From assembly GCA_030267965.1 (NCBI GenBank), contig BRYA01000630.1, positions 39,946-80,074 of the forward strand: a stretch of DNA of 40,129 nucleotides. The letters run 5' to 3'. The notes under the pieces were generated by a model. It saw nothing but the letters and a program-made list of their open reading frames with translations, made no database searches and was not told the DNA's origin. Position numbers and translations under genes: made by a program. This DNA comes from Triparma columacea. Taxonomy: Eukaryota; Sar; Bolidophyceae; Parmales; Triparmaceae. Positions 19,414 to 31,820 of this stretch are shown piece by piece (the first letter of the stretch is position 1; every line of letters starts with the position of its first letter).

Positions 19414-22400
19414 CTAAATCCCTGCTGCACTCAATACTCCTGCTGCGCTTTTTGCATTTGTCTCAGCCATTCTCTTGGCTGGACTCTTGCTTCTGCTTGG
19501 ACTCCTACTTCTGCTCCTACTCCTGCTCCTGCTTCTGCTCCTGCTTCTTTCCCTTCTCCCGCCAGTATCACTTTCCCTGCTAGGTGGCGCCCTCCTCAAG
19601 AAGTCCTTACTCACCACCATGATAAACTCTTTTCCAGTGACACCCTCCACCCCTCCTCCGTCTTCCGCTTCCCTGAGCTCCCTTGCCCTCTCTTTGACCT
19701 CTTTATCTATCGTCTTCGCCCTCTCCGCCAACTCCCCGTCCTCCTCCTTCTTCCTGTCCATGACAATCTTTTTCTTCTTCATGCTCCTAACCTTCTTCAC
19801 CTCCTTCTTCTTCATTTCGGTGACAGCCTCAAATTCTGTTGTAAGGGCCTCAAGGCTTTTGTCTAGTCTCGCCTCGAGAGCCTCAACGTCCATCCCTTTT
19901 GCAGCGTTCAGCTTCTTGACGAACCTGTCGGGGTCTGGTGCCTTTTCGAGATAGTCCTCCATTCTCGGCTTCGGCTTTTCCATCAGTCCCCTCACGGTGC
20001 TCTGTGGTAAAATCATTTTCAGTTCCTCTTCTGCACTCAGCTCGACTCCAACGGTATCAACGGGGCTTGCCTCTTTCGCCATAGAGGCCCCTCCCCATCT
20101 CTCCCTCTCCTTCTTCCCCTCCTCCTTCTCCCTTTCCACCTTACCCTTGACCTCCTTGGCCCTCAGCTTGAGCATGGCCAGCTCCCTTGCTATCTTGCCT
20201 GGGAGACCCCCGACGTAAAGTTCTTTCGCATGGTTCTCGTCCATTTCGTGGGTCGTCAGTGTCTCGATGACCCTGGGCGGTGGATCCTTGAAGATTTGCT
20301 GCTGCCTTCTGGACCTGAAGTACTCTCCGAACCTCGCCTGGCTCTTGTCCAATAGTTTGTCTGTATAAGGCACAACCCAGCTCTTGTAGTGCCTGTCATC
20401 TGCCCTTCTGTTCCCCAGCATTTCCTCATCGTTGAGCATATTTTTTGACCCGAACCCTCGGATTTTCTTGTTGAGCTCTTTTCCTTTTCCTTTTCCTTTT
20501 CCCTTCCCTTTTCCTTTTCCTCTCCCTTTCCCCTTCCCTTCCCCGTACCCATCCCCGCCCCCACTCGCATTAACCTTGACAGCCTTCTTGATCACCACTC
20601 TGTCGTTCCTGCTGAACATCCCGTTGAACTTGAGGTTGTTGGTCGTGCTTGGGATCTCAAACTGCGAAGCCTCAGGGTTGATAATTCCCCTGTAGATTTC
20701 ATCCTCGACCCCAGCTTCGGTTGCCTCCCTCATCATCACTGTCTCTGACGCTTTCCTGACGCTTCCCGCTCCTTGGTACTGGCCCTCCACCCCGGGTACA
20801 GGTCCAAAGCTATCAACGGTGTCATCATCAGCCTTCTTCATCTTCAAGCCATCTCCCCTCTCCCCAGCCCCCCCCCCCCCATCTCCGTCCGCCCCTTCAT
20901 CACCCTTCTCGACATCTTCCACCTCCCTCCTGCTAAAGTAAGGAGTCGCAGTGATTGGATCCCTCGCAACCTCCTTGATACCCTGACTCTTATCCGCATC
21001 AATGTTACCATCGAACTGCACCTCCTGGCTCCATATACCCCCAGGGAGCTCAGCGATATCCTCGGCATGCTGCTTCTCTTCCCAAGTCTTTTCTCTCTCC
21101 CTCTCGTGCCACATTTTCTTGATGTGCTTTTCGCTCTGTTTCTTCTTATCGTACCCTGGCGGGTGGATGATGGGCAAGAGCGGTCCAAGTCTTGCCGGCC
21201 TCGCTCCCGCATCCAAAGCAGACTTCTGGAACCTCGGATCAAAGGGCTCCCTCGTGTGAACAACCTGTTCCTCCGCCCCCGCTTTGCCTCCTACGCTCTG
21301 ACTCAGACTCCCCAAGCTCCCTTCCTCTCCAACCTTGCCTGCACCTCCGTAAAGTCCCGGGAGCTTTGTCGTGCTTATGTGCGCATACATCCCCCCGGCT
21401 TCGAGGGCGTTGTGGTTTGCCACCAGAGTGCTTAGCATCCCGTACGCTTTGTTTGCAAGTGGAGGCGGTACTCCCCACTCCTCAAAGATGACAAGCATGA
21501 GGTCGCGAACCTTGACAATCCCGCTCTCCTTCAACCTCATGATGAACTTACTAGCCACAATCATACTGGCCTGGGTTCTCCTCCTCATCAAGTCCTTGGC
21601 CAACTCCGGGTCCTCCTTGTTCTTCTCGACTACTTCCCTGCAGAACACCGTGAGGGCGGTGGTACCCATCTTGCTCCCGGGTCCACTGTACTTGACGGAG
21701 CTCTCCTCCGATGCAACGCTCCCCGCATCCTTCTTTTCCTCTTGGTTAGGCTTCCAGTCTTTGAACGCTTCAGAGGGAACATGGGGTACAACGTAGAAAG
21801 CCGCTTGAGTCAAGAAGTTGTCATGGGGATCGTCGATCGCCCCCCACCCCTCAACGTTATCCATAAGTTGCTCCTCAAGTATCTCAGCCTCAGTCTTTGG
21901 AGGGGTGTACTCCTGGTAGGTGACGTCCTCAAAAGTTGGCGGAAAGGGCCTTTCCTCTTCCAACTCGTATTCCATGCTTCCCTCCCCTCCCGTTGTGCCC
22001 GTGACAGACGTCTTGTTCGACTTTGCAGTAACAACAGAGGCAACGACCGTAGCATTCCCCTCCTCCTCATCTTTTTTCGTCCCTTTCAGATCAACAGCCA
22101 CCTCCTCTTTTTTCTTCTTGCCGCCCTCGCCAAAGATCCCCCTCGTCCCCCCTCCGAGCTCCTTTCCCCCCTTCTTCTTCCCTCCTCCTTCTTTAGGATC
22201 CTCAACCTCAAAGTTGTGCATGATTTGCCCAACTGATGCCTTCCCCTCCTTCAGGTCCTCGTACTTTTTCTTTAGCTCCGTCCCGCCCAGAACCTTCACG
22301 CTCTCTTTCTGCCTCAAGGCAATTACGATGGCCTTGGAGCAGTGAAGCAAATCGTCCGGCATCGGCGGTTCCAATTTTTGGAACAGGGTGACCATTCTGC

Positions 22401-25400
22401 TCAACGGAAGCAGTTGCTTGATGGAATAGAAGCCCATCTGTCGCAGCTGGTCGATGTACCTCTGGCATCTTGCCCAAGCCTCCTGCTCGTACCTAACCTT
22501 GGCCAGACTCGGCGGCAAACCTAGGTAGTTTTCGAAAGCCTCAAAGACATTCACGACCTTCCCCGTCATCGTGCTCGGAACGAAGCTCCTCAAGGCCGCT
22601 GCCCTCAGCAGCCGCTCTTGCGTGTCTTCCATGCCCATCGGCAGGTCTCTCATAAGACTGTTACCCGGAAACTTGGTTGCAACCTGATAATTGATTCCCC
22701 TCCTTTCCATCTCTCGGCTCCATTCCACCTCCCATCCCATATCGCAGTCCAAGTCGCTCAAAATCTTCCTGCTGCTTCCAGCACTCCTCGTCATGGCTCG
22801 GGGTTGGTTGGTTATTCCGCTGTAGTGAGCATTCTGTTCAAAGGGGTTGCTCTGTTTAAAGAAGTCACTCCCCCCCCGGCTCAACGTGCCAGAACCTCCG
22901 TGAGATGGATATGCACCTCTGCTCGACGCCATCGTGCCGGCGCTCATTGTCCTATCTCGACTCGTTAGGACCCTGGCGGATAGGTCACTTTGCCTGCTAC
23001 CGAACTTACTACGCAACTCCGCATTTGGATCTTCCTTCCAGGTCACTTGGCTTCCCTTCCTCTGAAGCTGGGGGGCCGACCCTAGTCTATTTCTTTTAGC
23101 CGATCCCAAGCTGCTCATACTCAAGTCGTCCTGGAAGCTCGTCAACGACGCGACCTCCCCACTCGACGTCCCTGCTGCATTCTTAGACCTAGCCCTTGAA
23201 CTCCTGCTTCCTCCCCTCGACGCCGTCCCCCCCCCCCCCCCTTCTCCCCTCGACTTGCTCCGTTTCAACTTGCCCCCACTTCCGATGTCATCCTCCGCAC
23301 CCCTGTGCCTGTCAACCCCTAAGGCTTTCTTCCTCAGCTCAGGAGTCCTCGGATCGACACCGTACAGTCCAAATTCCGAGCTAACGTGAATCCCACTTTC
23401 TCTCAACCTCACCGCCAAGGCTTCACTGCTCGCGGTCACAGCTCTCCGTAGAGCGGCTCCCGGAACTCCTCCAAGAGCGCTCCCTGGTGGCACGACATCA
23501 GCCAGGCCCCTCTCATCCCTAGCATCTGCATTGACCACTGCGGCAATAACGCTTTTGTTCTTTTTCTTCAGCATTGCCCTCTTTTGAGCGTACAACTTGG
23601 GGTTCTCTTCGTTCTTCAGAGCGTGTTCCTCCACGACAGCCTCGTACCGGCTCCAAGCAGCCTCATTCTCCTCCTCCCTTTTGTTCAACACCTTGCTTAC
23701 AAAAGTTGTGGCCATTGTGTCTTCCCTCTCCAAGATGTCGTCAATGGTGGTTTCGTACCTCCTATAATCGTCATCGACGCTCTTGAGGAAGGCCCAAAGA
23801 TCTCCCTTGCTCATGTACTTATCGGCAAGCCTCGCCAGTCGATCATGGAGCTTTAGTTCGATTTTCCTCTGAACGACGATCAATTTGGCCAAGTATCCCC
23901 TCGCGTATCTCTGGATTGTGATGGTTCCCCACTCAGTCGTAGCACCCTTTCGCTTCCTCAACAGCTCTTCTCTCCTGGCCTGTATCCTCTTCCTTGCCAT
24001 GCGCATCCTCCACAACTGCTGAATCCTCGTGATCATGAGCGTTTCATACTGAATCCGAAGAACTTCCCTCCTCCCGTTAGCCTTCATGTACGCCAACTTT
24101 CTCCTGCAGTACTTCTGGATGATTATTGCGCTACCATCGTACATTCCAACAAGCTGACTCTTCACCACTCTCTTCTCCATGAAACCCCTTGACATCCTTT
24201 GGATTTCCACCGCCGCTGCGAACCTCGCGAGGCCCACTATCATCAGCTTCATCTTCGGGTAATTTCTTCTCGCAAAGTGCCCCCTCACAACTCTCTGTAC
24301 GTGCACTACCGCAAGCTGGTAGACGACCTGAACTATGACGCAAAGTTCCCCTCTCAGCTCTCTCAAAAGGATATTGTTCCAGTACTGGTACTTCTTCAAT
24401 ATAGGATAAAGCGTCTTCACTTTCACCCTTTGCCACACACCCTCCTGAATCAGGTCAGTGTCCATAATGTCATTGGCATTAACGATAGCATGGCTCTGCC
24501 CATGGTCATCAACCTCGAATTCTATCCCATTCTTGCCCCAGTCGTTCTCACCCATCCCTTCGTAGGCGAGCCTCTCTTGCTTCAAGTGCTCCAAAAGTGG
24601 CATCCAGAACTTTGAAGTTTTGAACTTTGCGAAAAAATTGTTTGCGAGGGCTGAGACGATCTCGCGTTTCGCATTGTCGAAAGTGTCACCAGGGACCACA
24701 TCGTCGAACAAGTGGAATTGGACCTCTATCTCATGAAACGTCTGCTCGGAAACTACAAGCATGTGGTTCGAGTCAGCCTTCTGCTCTTCCTTCTTTACAT
24801 CCTTCGAATTTTGGCCATCCATTTTTACGAATGCCACCCCCAGGAGCTGTGCCTGAAGCTCCCTGGCATTTTCCTGAGGTACCTCCTTCTTGGTCTTCTT
24901 TTCATGACTAGTGTCGTCACCGTCCATATCGTCGGAAGGGTGAGCAACCTTCTCCTCATCTGGATGATCATGATGCTTGGAAGTACTTTCTTCCTTCTTT
25001 TCTTCCTCAACAAGCCCGTTCTTCTTCTCATATTGGTGAATGCGGCGAAACTGTTGGTAGTATTGAAGGCCAGCGTCCCTCCTCTCAGGTTCCCCTTCGT
25101 CCTCCTCCCCATCAGTATTGGGAGTTCCGGGAGGTTTTTCGTCAGCGAAAGTAATCTCCGGCTCGTCATCGTCCTCACCAACAGACTCTCCAGCAGCGAG
25201 GCACCTCAAGAAGTCAAGGAATCTCGAGTTGCAGGCAACGTTGTGAAGGACCGCTTCCATGGGGTGATTTCCGTGGCCTGACCTTTCCAGGAAGAAGTAG
25301 TACTCCTTCTCAAGCTCATCGCGCCTCCTTTGGCTAGCCTCCAGCTTGAACTCCGCCAGCGTCAAGTCCTTTTCGTACCTGCGTAAGGAGTGAAGCGACG

Positions 25401-27068
25401 ACCGAAGGTGATTAGATTGAGGCCTGTTCTGCTCACATCCTAAATTGTCCAACGCCAGTGCTCGCGTCGTTACATTCTCTCTCACCTGGTCTGATCCGCG
25501 TCAGCTTTGGTTACCAGCTGGACAAGTTCCGCGCGCCTGGCCTTCATAGCACGGGATGTCTTCTGGAGTTTCTTGTAAAATGGTCGAAGCCTCGGTTTGT
25601 CCGCCATGCAAACTTTGCACTTCTTGGCACCCCAGCCGTTGGGAGTCTCGCAAAGTTCCTTTTTGTAGGACCCGTCAGGGTTAACCCTCCTCCCCAAGAC
25701 AGCCATGCACATCCATCCCTCATCCGTCTTCTGGACCGTGGTGAGCTCGTATACGTTATCGCAGGCATCTTCGTAAGCCTCCTCATCTGCGGGCCTGTCT
25801 AACTTTGGGAGGCGGCGATACAATGTCACTTGCGCCCTCTTTGTCTTCAATTTGATTGGCCCGGGAACCGCCATGTATTCGGCCTTTTCGTATTCACCGG
25901 GCTTAAGCATCAGAAGACTCCGTCGATGGCTAGCTTGCTGCTCGGCGTCCATCTCCAAGTTCTTCTTTGACAACATTGACATATTTCGCTGTGGTGGCGG
26001 GGAGTAGCGAGCCGCAGAAATGTGTGCATTAGTGCGGGACGAGCAAAGGAAGCGAGTCGCAAGAAGCGTGAACACGCGATACTCACCTTCGAATCCCTCC
26101 TCTTTATCCTTTCCTCCAACTCCTTCTTCTTTTCAGCCTTCTTCTCTTCTTTTGACTGTTGGTGGCCAAAGATTGCAGTCGAAATTGTAACAGAGGACCT
26201 TCGGCGAAGCATTGGGGGCATCCCCTCGGACTTCTCTGAGTCGACGCCTTCGTCATTCTCCTTCTCCCCCTTCTCATCCTCCTTCAGGGTGCCACTCTCG
26301 AGCCTATTCAAGGAGGCCATATCTATGATTCTGCTACCTTTTCTACCCCCGCGGCTACCTGACCTGCTGATAGGTTGGTCCACCAAGAAGACGGTTGTTT
26401 GTCTTGTTCTTCCCTGTAATGCCGAAGGGCTGTGTTAGTGGAAACGTTGCTTTGCTTTTTTGCTCTGGCTCTTTCTCACCTCTTTTATCAGTTGTCGAAG
26501 CTTCGTTTGGTGCACGCTCATGGACCTGTTAGGACAGAGGGGGGTTAAGGGTGAGGCTAGGGTAGCGGCGAAAAAGCTCATGACCACACTCACCTGTCCT
26601 TGTTTCGAGCACTTGGAATATCCTTCAAATTTTCCTCGTCACTATCAGAGGAACTTTCTCCAGAGTCGCTCTTGACCTAAATAGAAGACGGGGGTGAGGC
26701 GCCTACGAAAACGTAACTCTCTGTGTGGTCATAAAACTCACCTCCTCAATTTGCTTAACAACCGAAGGGGTTGCATTTTGAGGGCTAGCTTTGCCCTGTA
26801 GGAAAGACGGCCGCTTCCCAGAAGGTGTGCCAGCTCCCTCCCCAGAAGCCCCCGTATCCTCGGACGCTACAGGCTGCTGATCGCCGTGTGTAGGAGTAGG
26901 CTGTGGGCTTGTCACGATGAATGCTCCCATGCCTTGTAAACTCTCCCTCCGAGTTGGATAGCGATATGCAATCCCCTTCCCGACGGGAGACTTTACCAGT
27001 GCCTGACCATCCTCCTCCTCCTTATCGTCTACCTCTATGTGGAGGTCCTTTTTCTTCGACCCGAACAT
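19414..27068 (-). CDS. Giant IQ-motif (calmodulin-binding) protein, ~2,416 residues
   Basis: Model: complement(join(19414..25378,25486..25988,26087..26413,26480..26525,26594..26676,26742..27068)); all phases agree, ATG at 27068. The last exon alone is 5,965 bp. Residues ~785-920 contain several IQ-type calmodulin-binding motifs, including VHVQRVVRGHFARRNY, AVEIQRMSRGFMEKR, AIIIQKYCRRKLAYMK and TITIQRYARGYLAKL. The flanks are long, charged and coiled-coil prone. Near residue 2050 is a (GK)n/(GKGR)n tract and near 2383 an (SR)n tract, both microsatellite encoded. There is no motor, kinase or TM domain. IQ arrays of this kind occur in cytoskeletal and flagellar scaffold proteins; that role is inference. 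A Cys-containing patch (NGWGAKKCKVCMADKP) near residue 395 is unexplained. Confidence 0.8.
19485..19545 (-). repeat. Microsatellite encoding an (RS)n tail
   Basis: TCCTGC/TTCTGC-type hexamers on the + strand (for example CTCCTGCTTCTGCTCCTGCT) encode RERSRSRSRSRSRS near the C-terminus of the IQ protein. Confidence 0.85.
20478..20548 (-). repeat. Hexanucleotide microsatellite encoding (GK)n
   Basis: TTTTCC/CTTTTC hexamers on the + strand encode a run of Gly-Lys/Arg dipeptides in the IQ protein. Confidence 0.85.
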
Positions 27069-27176
27069 CACTTTTGGTCCGGGCTGAAATTGGGTCAATT
27101 AACAGCATTTTGGGCAGAACCCTAACAGAAAGTTCACGCTCGAAATAGGCACATCCGCCTTCAGAATCAAGAGATT
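27069..27176. promoter_or_regulatory. Compact bidirectional promoter region
   Basis: Only 108 bp separate the ATGs of the IQ protein (-) and the single-TM protein (+). Both promoters and both leaders must fit here or overlap the genes. No motif is identified. Confidence 0.4.
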
Positions 27177-27935
27177 ATGCCGGATTCCACGAACGCATCG
27201 TGGATCTTCGTCGATGAAGAAAAAAAAGCCAAGGAAGGTGCAATCGAGAAGTCCTTATCATGGGTCGAAGTTGGTGTACCTGAGGGAACGACCGAATTAG
27301 AGTGGGAGTTTCGGTCAGATTGGATCGGGAGTTCCGGGAAAAAAACTAAGGCTGCCACATTCAAGTCCGTCAAGGCCTTCGTTGAAGGGTTCCTTGATGA
27401 GAAGGCCAAGAAGCAATGGGGTGGGCAGTTGATTGAGGAGCAATTGAAAGAGGTTCGGGACCACGGAACACTGTTCGTGAAGCGTTCACTACCGGTCGGA
27501 TACGAGAATGACGCCAAAAAGCGAAAAAAGGCCGAGGTTCCACCGGAAAAGTTACTCCTTCCGGCATTTGTGGTGGACCTGGTCCTGTGTCGCTATTGCA
27601 GTGGGGTCAGGAGGGCAGAGGGTAAGAGGAGGGTAGAGGGTAAGAGTGAGGACAAAGAGGGGGAGGGGGGGGAGGAAGGCGAGGAGGGCCAACGGACTAG
27701 CCTCATCGAGACGTTGGTGCCCATCGTCATGATCCTCTTCTTTGCGATTCTATTTTGCGCCTCTGCGGCCGTCATTTTATATATTGGTCTCCTCACTATT
27801 GCAAGAGACTCGGTGAGAGACTCTAGCACGTATTCAGCACAGTATGTTTCGCTGATCAACGACGTCCTGAAATTCATCTTGAGAAAAGAATCTGAAGAAG
27901 AAGACGATGTTGGACAATGCGTCACGAGTTACTAA
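27177..27935 (+). CDS. Single-TM protein, unrecognised
   Basis: 252 residues in one exon with ATG at 27177. Residues 1-125 look like a compact soluble domain (SWIFVDEEKK, SLSWVEVGVPEGTTELEWEF, WGGQLIEEQLKEVRDHGTLF). A very acidic low-complexity linker follows (EGEGGEEGEEG), then one strong TM helix at ~183-212 (VPIVMILFFAILFCASAAVI) and a 40-residue tail. There is no signal peptide, so it is probably anchored with the N-terminus in the cytosol. GAGGGTAAGA-type repeats at ~27610-27650 contain donor-like GTAAGA words, but no matching acceptor is needed. Function unknown. Confidence 0.7.
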   Translation: MPDSTNASWIFVDEEKKAKEGAIEKSLSWVEVGVPEGTTELEWEFRSDWIGSSGKKTKAATFKSVKAFVEGFLDEKAKKQWGGQLIEEQLKEVRDHGTLFVKRSLPVGYENDAKKRKKAEVPPEKLLLPAFVVDLVLCRYCSGVRRAEGKRRVEGKSEDKEGEGGEEGEEGQRTSLIETLVPIVMILFFAILFCASAAVILYIGLLTIARDSVRDSSTYSAQYVSLINDVLKFILRKESEEEDDVGQCVTSY

Positions 27936-27988
27936 CTGGAAAAAGGCGAAAGGCGATGCGAAATTTTTGATAGAAACTGCTCTCTTTT

Positions 27989-30900
27989 TCATTTCCCTTC
28001 CCAGCGCGCAGTCGCAGTAACTACTGTAAATAACTGCAATGAGCACGCACAGGGAGTTAGGGAGGGCGTGCGTTTTGTATTTGACTTGTACTCGGCAGAA
28101 AATACGCTCATTCCTCCCCTCGCGTCATCTCACCTCTGAAACGTCTCCTTGCTGTAGTGTCGTCCAGCGGATCATTCCAATATTTTTGTCGCCCCAATCA
28201 GCATCAGTGTTCATAACAACCCAAACTCTATCGTTACTACCGGAACTCTCGTCATCCACCCAACCAAGCACGGTCACCGCCGCTTTGACTATAGAGGGGC
28301 GCATTGCGTCATGAATGTAGACTTCGTTCGGCGAAAGTGTAGTGAAAGACTCAGAAGCAAAGAAGGTAACCAAAGCCGGCCCGTGTTCGTAAACCTCACC
28401 CTGGAGCTGCGAAACGAGGAGTATGTTGCAGAACGTGGGAGGAGCGAAGAGACGACCGCAATGTTGTGTTAGTAAGCTATGTCGGTGAGTTGGTGCCTTG
28501 CGATGTGCAGGTTAAGAGTCTTCGCGATCGCCTTTCTCCGCATTCTCACCGCCAAATTCGAAAAAGTACCAACGTTAATTTTCTTCGAGGCTCCGTCTAC
28601 AACAACTGTGTTCTCCTTGTCAAGCTTTCTCAGACTCGTAATTTGATTTGCACAAGAGTCGGTCCTGGGGAGAAGCGACGGAACGTAATCTGCTCTGGGG
28701 GAAAAGTCCCCAAAGGCGTAGGGCGCAACTTCGAATTCTCCAATGTTGATGAGGTTGCCATTTAATAACGTCTGAAGGCCAAACACCTCTCCATGATCTA
28801 AAACAACGCTCGGCTCAATGTCGAACGTACACGCAGGATACCGAGAGTAAGCCATTTTGTCTCCCACTGCTATCTCAACTGCTTGTTCTGCGGAATAAAT
28901 CCCGAAGCACAGGATTAGCTGCGAATGAGCAACGATCAGAGCGACGAGCGAAGCGAGTCACAGAATAGGTTAGCGCTATCGTTTTGCTTTCAATGCACTC
29001 ATTCCACCTGTTACATCGTCGTGAGCACTTCCTATATTCACCTCGTTAATGCCCACTCTTAATCCGTAACCGTTTTTTTGCAAGCTCATACCCAAGATGG
29101 CAGGACCGTCCAAGAGAGAGAGAGTTGCACGCATGGACAACATGTGAGTGACGGACGCTGCAGTCGCAACCCCACACCCCCCCCTATTAAATGTGCGGAA
29201 TAAGGCTATTAGGGGCGACATGTTGTCATTCTGCGTGCTGTCGAGAGCTTGTACAGTTTGTGTGGGGAAGGACGGAGAAGTGTTATTGCGCGTCATGATG
29301 TACCTGCGCATATCATTCGAATCACTGTGGAAAATGACAAAGAGTCACGATGACGAAGCGAGGTGTGAAAAATGCTGTGTGAGTTGACCTCGAAGTGTAC
29401 ACTGTACACACGTCCTAGAGTCATTTTTGATTCTCACCTCCATGAAAATTGGGGGGGGGGGGTTTCATCCCAAATTTCTGCGGTGGGGACCGTTGGAGAA
29501 GATGTTGGATTAGATGTTGGACTGGCAGTAGGTGATGCAGTAGGCGATGCAGTAGGCGATGCAGTTGGACTGGCAGTAGGCGATGCCGTAGGCGATGCAG
29601 TAGGACTAGCAGTAGGCAATGCCGTAGGACTAGCAGTAGGTGATTCCGTAGGCGATGCAGTAGGCGATGTCGTAGGACTAGCAGTAGGCGATGTCGTAGG
29701 ACTAGCAGTAGGCGATGTCGTAGGACTAGCAGTAGGCGATGCAGTTGGACTGGCAGTAGGCGATGCAGTTGGACTGGCAGTAGGTGATTCCGTAGGACTA
29801 GCAGTAGGCGATGCAGTTGGACTAGCAGTAGGCGATGCAGTTGGACTGGCAGTAGGTGATTCCGTAGGCGATGCCGTAGGCGATGCAGTAGGACTAGCAG
29901 TAGGCGATGTCGTAGGACTAGCAGTAGGCGATGTCGTAGGACTAGCAGTAGGCGATGCCGTAGGCGATGCAGTAGGCGATGTCGTAGGACTAGCAGTAGG
30001 CGATGCAGTTGGACTGGCAGTAGGTGATTCCGTAGGCGATGCAGTAGGCGATGCAGTAGGCGATGCCGTAGGACTAGCAGTAGGCGATGTCGTAGGACTA
30101 GCAGTAGGCGATGTCGTAGGACTAGCAGTAGGTGATTCCGTAGGACTAGCAGTAGGCGATGTCGTAGGACTAGCAGTAGGAGATGTCGTAGGCGATGCAG
30201 TAGGCAATGCAGTTGGACTGGCAGTAGGCGATGTCGTAGGACTAGCAGTAGGCGATGCAGTTGGACTGGCAGTAGGTGATTCCGTAGGCGATGCCGTAGG
30301 CGATGCAGTAGGCGATGCCGTTGGACTAGCAGTAGGCGATGTCGTAGGACTAGCAGTAGGTGATTCCGTAGGACTGGCAGTAGGCGATGTCGTAGGACTA
30401 GCAGTAGGCGATGCAGTTGGACTGGCAGTAGGCGATGCAGTTGGACTGGCAGTAGGTGATTCCGTAGGACTAGCAGTAGGCGATGCAGTTGGACTAGCAG
30501 TAGGCGATGTCGTAGGACTAGCAGTAGGCGATGCCGTAGGACTAGCAGTAGGCGATGTCGTAGGACTAGCAGTAGGCGATGCCGTAGGACTAGCAGTAGG
30601 CGATGTCGTAGGACTAGCAGTAGGCGATGCAGTTGGACTGGCAGTAGGTGATTCCGTAGGCGATGCAGTAGGACTAGCAGTAGGCGATGCCGTAGGACTA
30701 GCAGTAGGCAATGCAGTTGGACTGGCAGTCATTATAATTGTAGGGGAGGACGTAGGAGACATCGTTGGGCTATTTGTTTGAGAGATTGTCGGACTAGGTG
30801 TTGGGCTTTGTGTTACACTCGTCGGGCTTGGAGTTGGTTGAAAACTTGAGATGTAGCTGTTCTTTGGGCAGAAGAGCTCCCGTTGGTCGAACGCGTTCAT

Positions 30901-31713
30901 TATGTATATTGGCGCACCGCTTGTTTGGCTTCTGCAGACGTTTGCGTCCCAGTCTCCATCGGGAGACGACCTGCAGATTCTCTCAAGCCGTTCGTTTTCC
31001 AATTCTACGCAGGTCGCGGCGCAGCTCTTTATAAGCTGAGACAAGGTTGGTGTCGGCTCGTCGCAATCGGCGCATGTTGGTGTGTCCCAGCTAGGGAACG
31101 CATCAAAGCCCAGGAGGAACAGGACAGGCTGGAAAGCAGCCTGGGGGGGATTGCTTTCCACTTTGGGGAAGAAGGAGCTCCGCCAGAAGGTCCCACCGGT
31201 TCCTCCCTGGGGAATAACTTGCGAGGAGTCTGCGGTATAGTTGGAACAAGAAAGAGCGGGGAAAACTCCGTTGGTGTTTATGGTACTGTCTGGTCGATTC
31301 CAATCTGAGAGGACGCTGTAAAGTTTTTGGCAGAACGTGTACGTGACTGGACTCGTTACGGGAACGTTCTTTATTTCGCGAGGACGAGATTTAGTGATAT
31401 AGAGAGTGAAAAAATGGAGAAAAATGACACCGAGAATAGGAAGTTGGACTTAATGCAATTTTGGGCCGTCCATTCAAAGCAATTTGCGCCGTAAAGGCAA
31501 ACAGCTATAGATCACGAAGGTTTAAACGAAATTTAGGCAACAAATGACACGGGAGCTCACCTGAGGAGAATCACAACATTCAGTCGAGTTCCCTACACAG
31601 CAGTCCTCTGTTGTCCATCCTTCGTCGCTGTAGTCGCAATTCACCATATCAGCGGAGCAAAGAGACCACGAGACGGCGATCAAAGCAAGGACGGCGACAG
31701 TGCTATTTAACAT
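27989..31713 (-). CDS. Secreted wall/surface protein with ~100 SPT repeats
   Basis: Model: complement(join(27989..28033,28134..28406,28550..28887,29008..29324,29438..31368,31561..31713)), 1,018 residues; every junction keeps phase. Exon 1 gives a signal peptide ([20 protein letters not shown]) and a Cys-rich start ([14 protein letters not shown]). Residues ~50-230 form a Cys-containing domain with CADC and [14 protein letters not shown]. Then ~400 residues are tandem [21 protein letters not shown] units, a mucin-like stretch expected to be heavily O-glycosylated or hydroxylated. The C-terminal ~310 residues form a beta-rich domain rich in T/S/V (for example [38 protein letters not shown]) ending [14 protein letters not shown]. 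There is no TM or GPI tail. Probably an extracellular matrix or adhesive protein. The prolyl-hydroxylase-type gene at 3176 offers a possible modifier, but no link is shown. Confidence 0.8.
29500..30730 (-). repeat. 12-bp minisatellite encoding (S/A/T/E)SPT units
   Basis: On the + strand the array alternates GTAGGCGATGCA/GTC/CCG with GTAGGACTAGCA and GTTGGACTGGCA, a 12-bp unit arranged mostly as 24-bp dimers, about 100 units in 1.23 kb. Because 12 is a multiple of three, copy-number change leaves the frame intact. Confidence 0.95.
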
Positions 31714-31820
31714 TGAAAGATTTTTTTTTCAGGTGTTGGTTTTTTCAGGCAGGCAAAAAAAGAGAGACACCTCACACCTTACGAATTTAATAAAAATGTT
31801 TGAATATATGATATGTCGTA

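Noticed and set aside
19363..25281. Several + strand frames of 100-220 codons over the IQ gene
   Set aside because: Shadows of a 6-kb minus-strand exon; they lack domains and conserved-looking composition.
29372..30781. Long + strand open frame of ~469 codons ([11 protein letters not shown] repeats)
   Set aside because: It is the antisense of the SPT minisatellite. A 12-bp unit without stops stays open on both strands. The minus strand has a signal peptide, flanking non-repeat domains and consistent introns.
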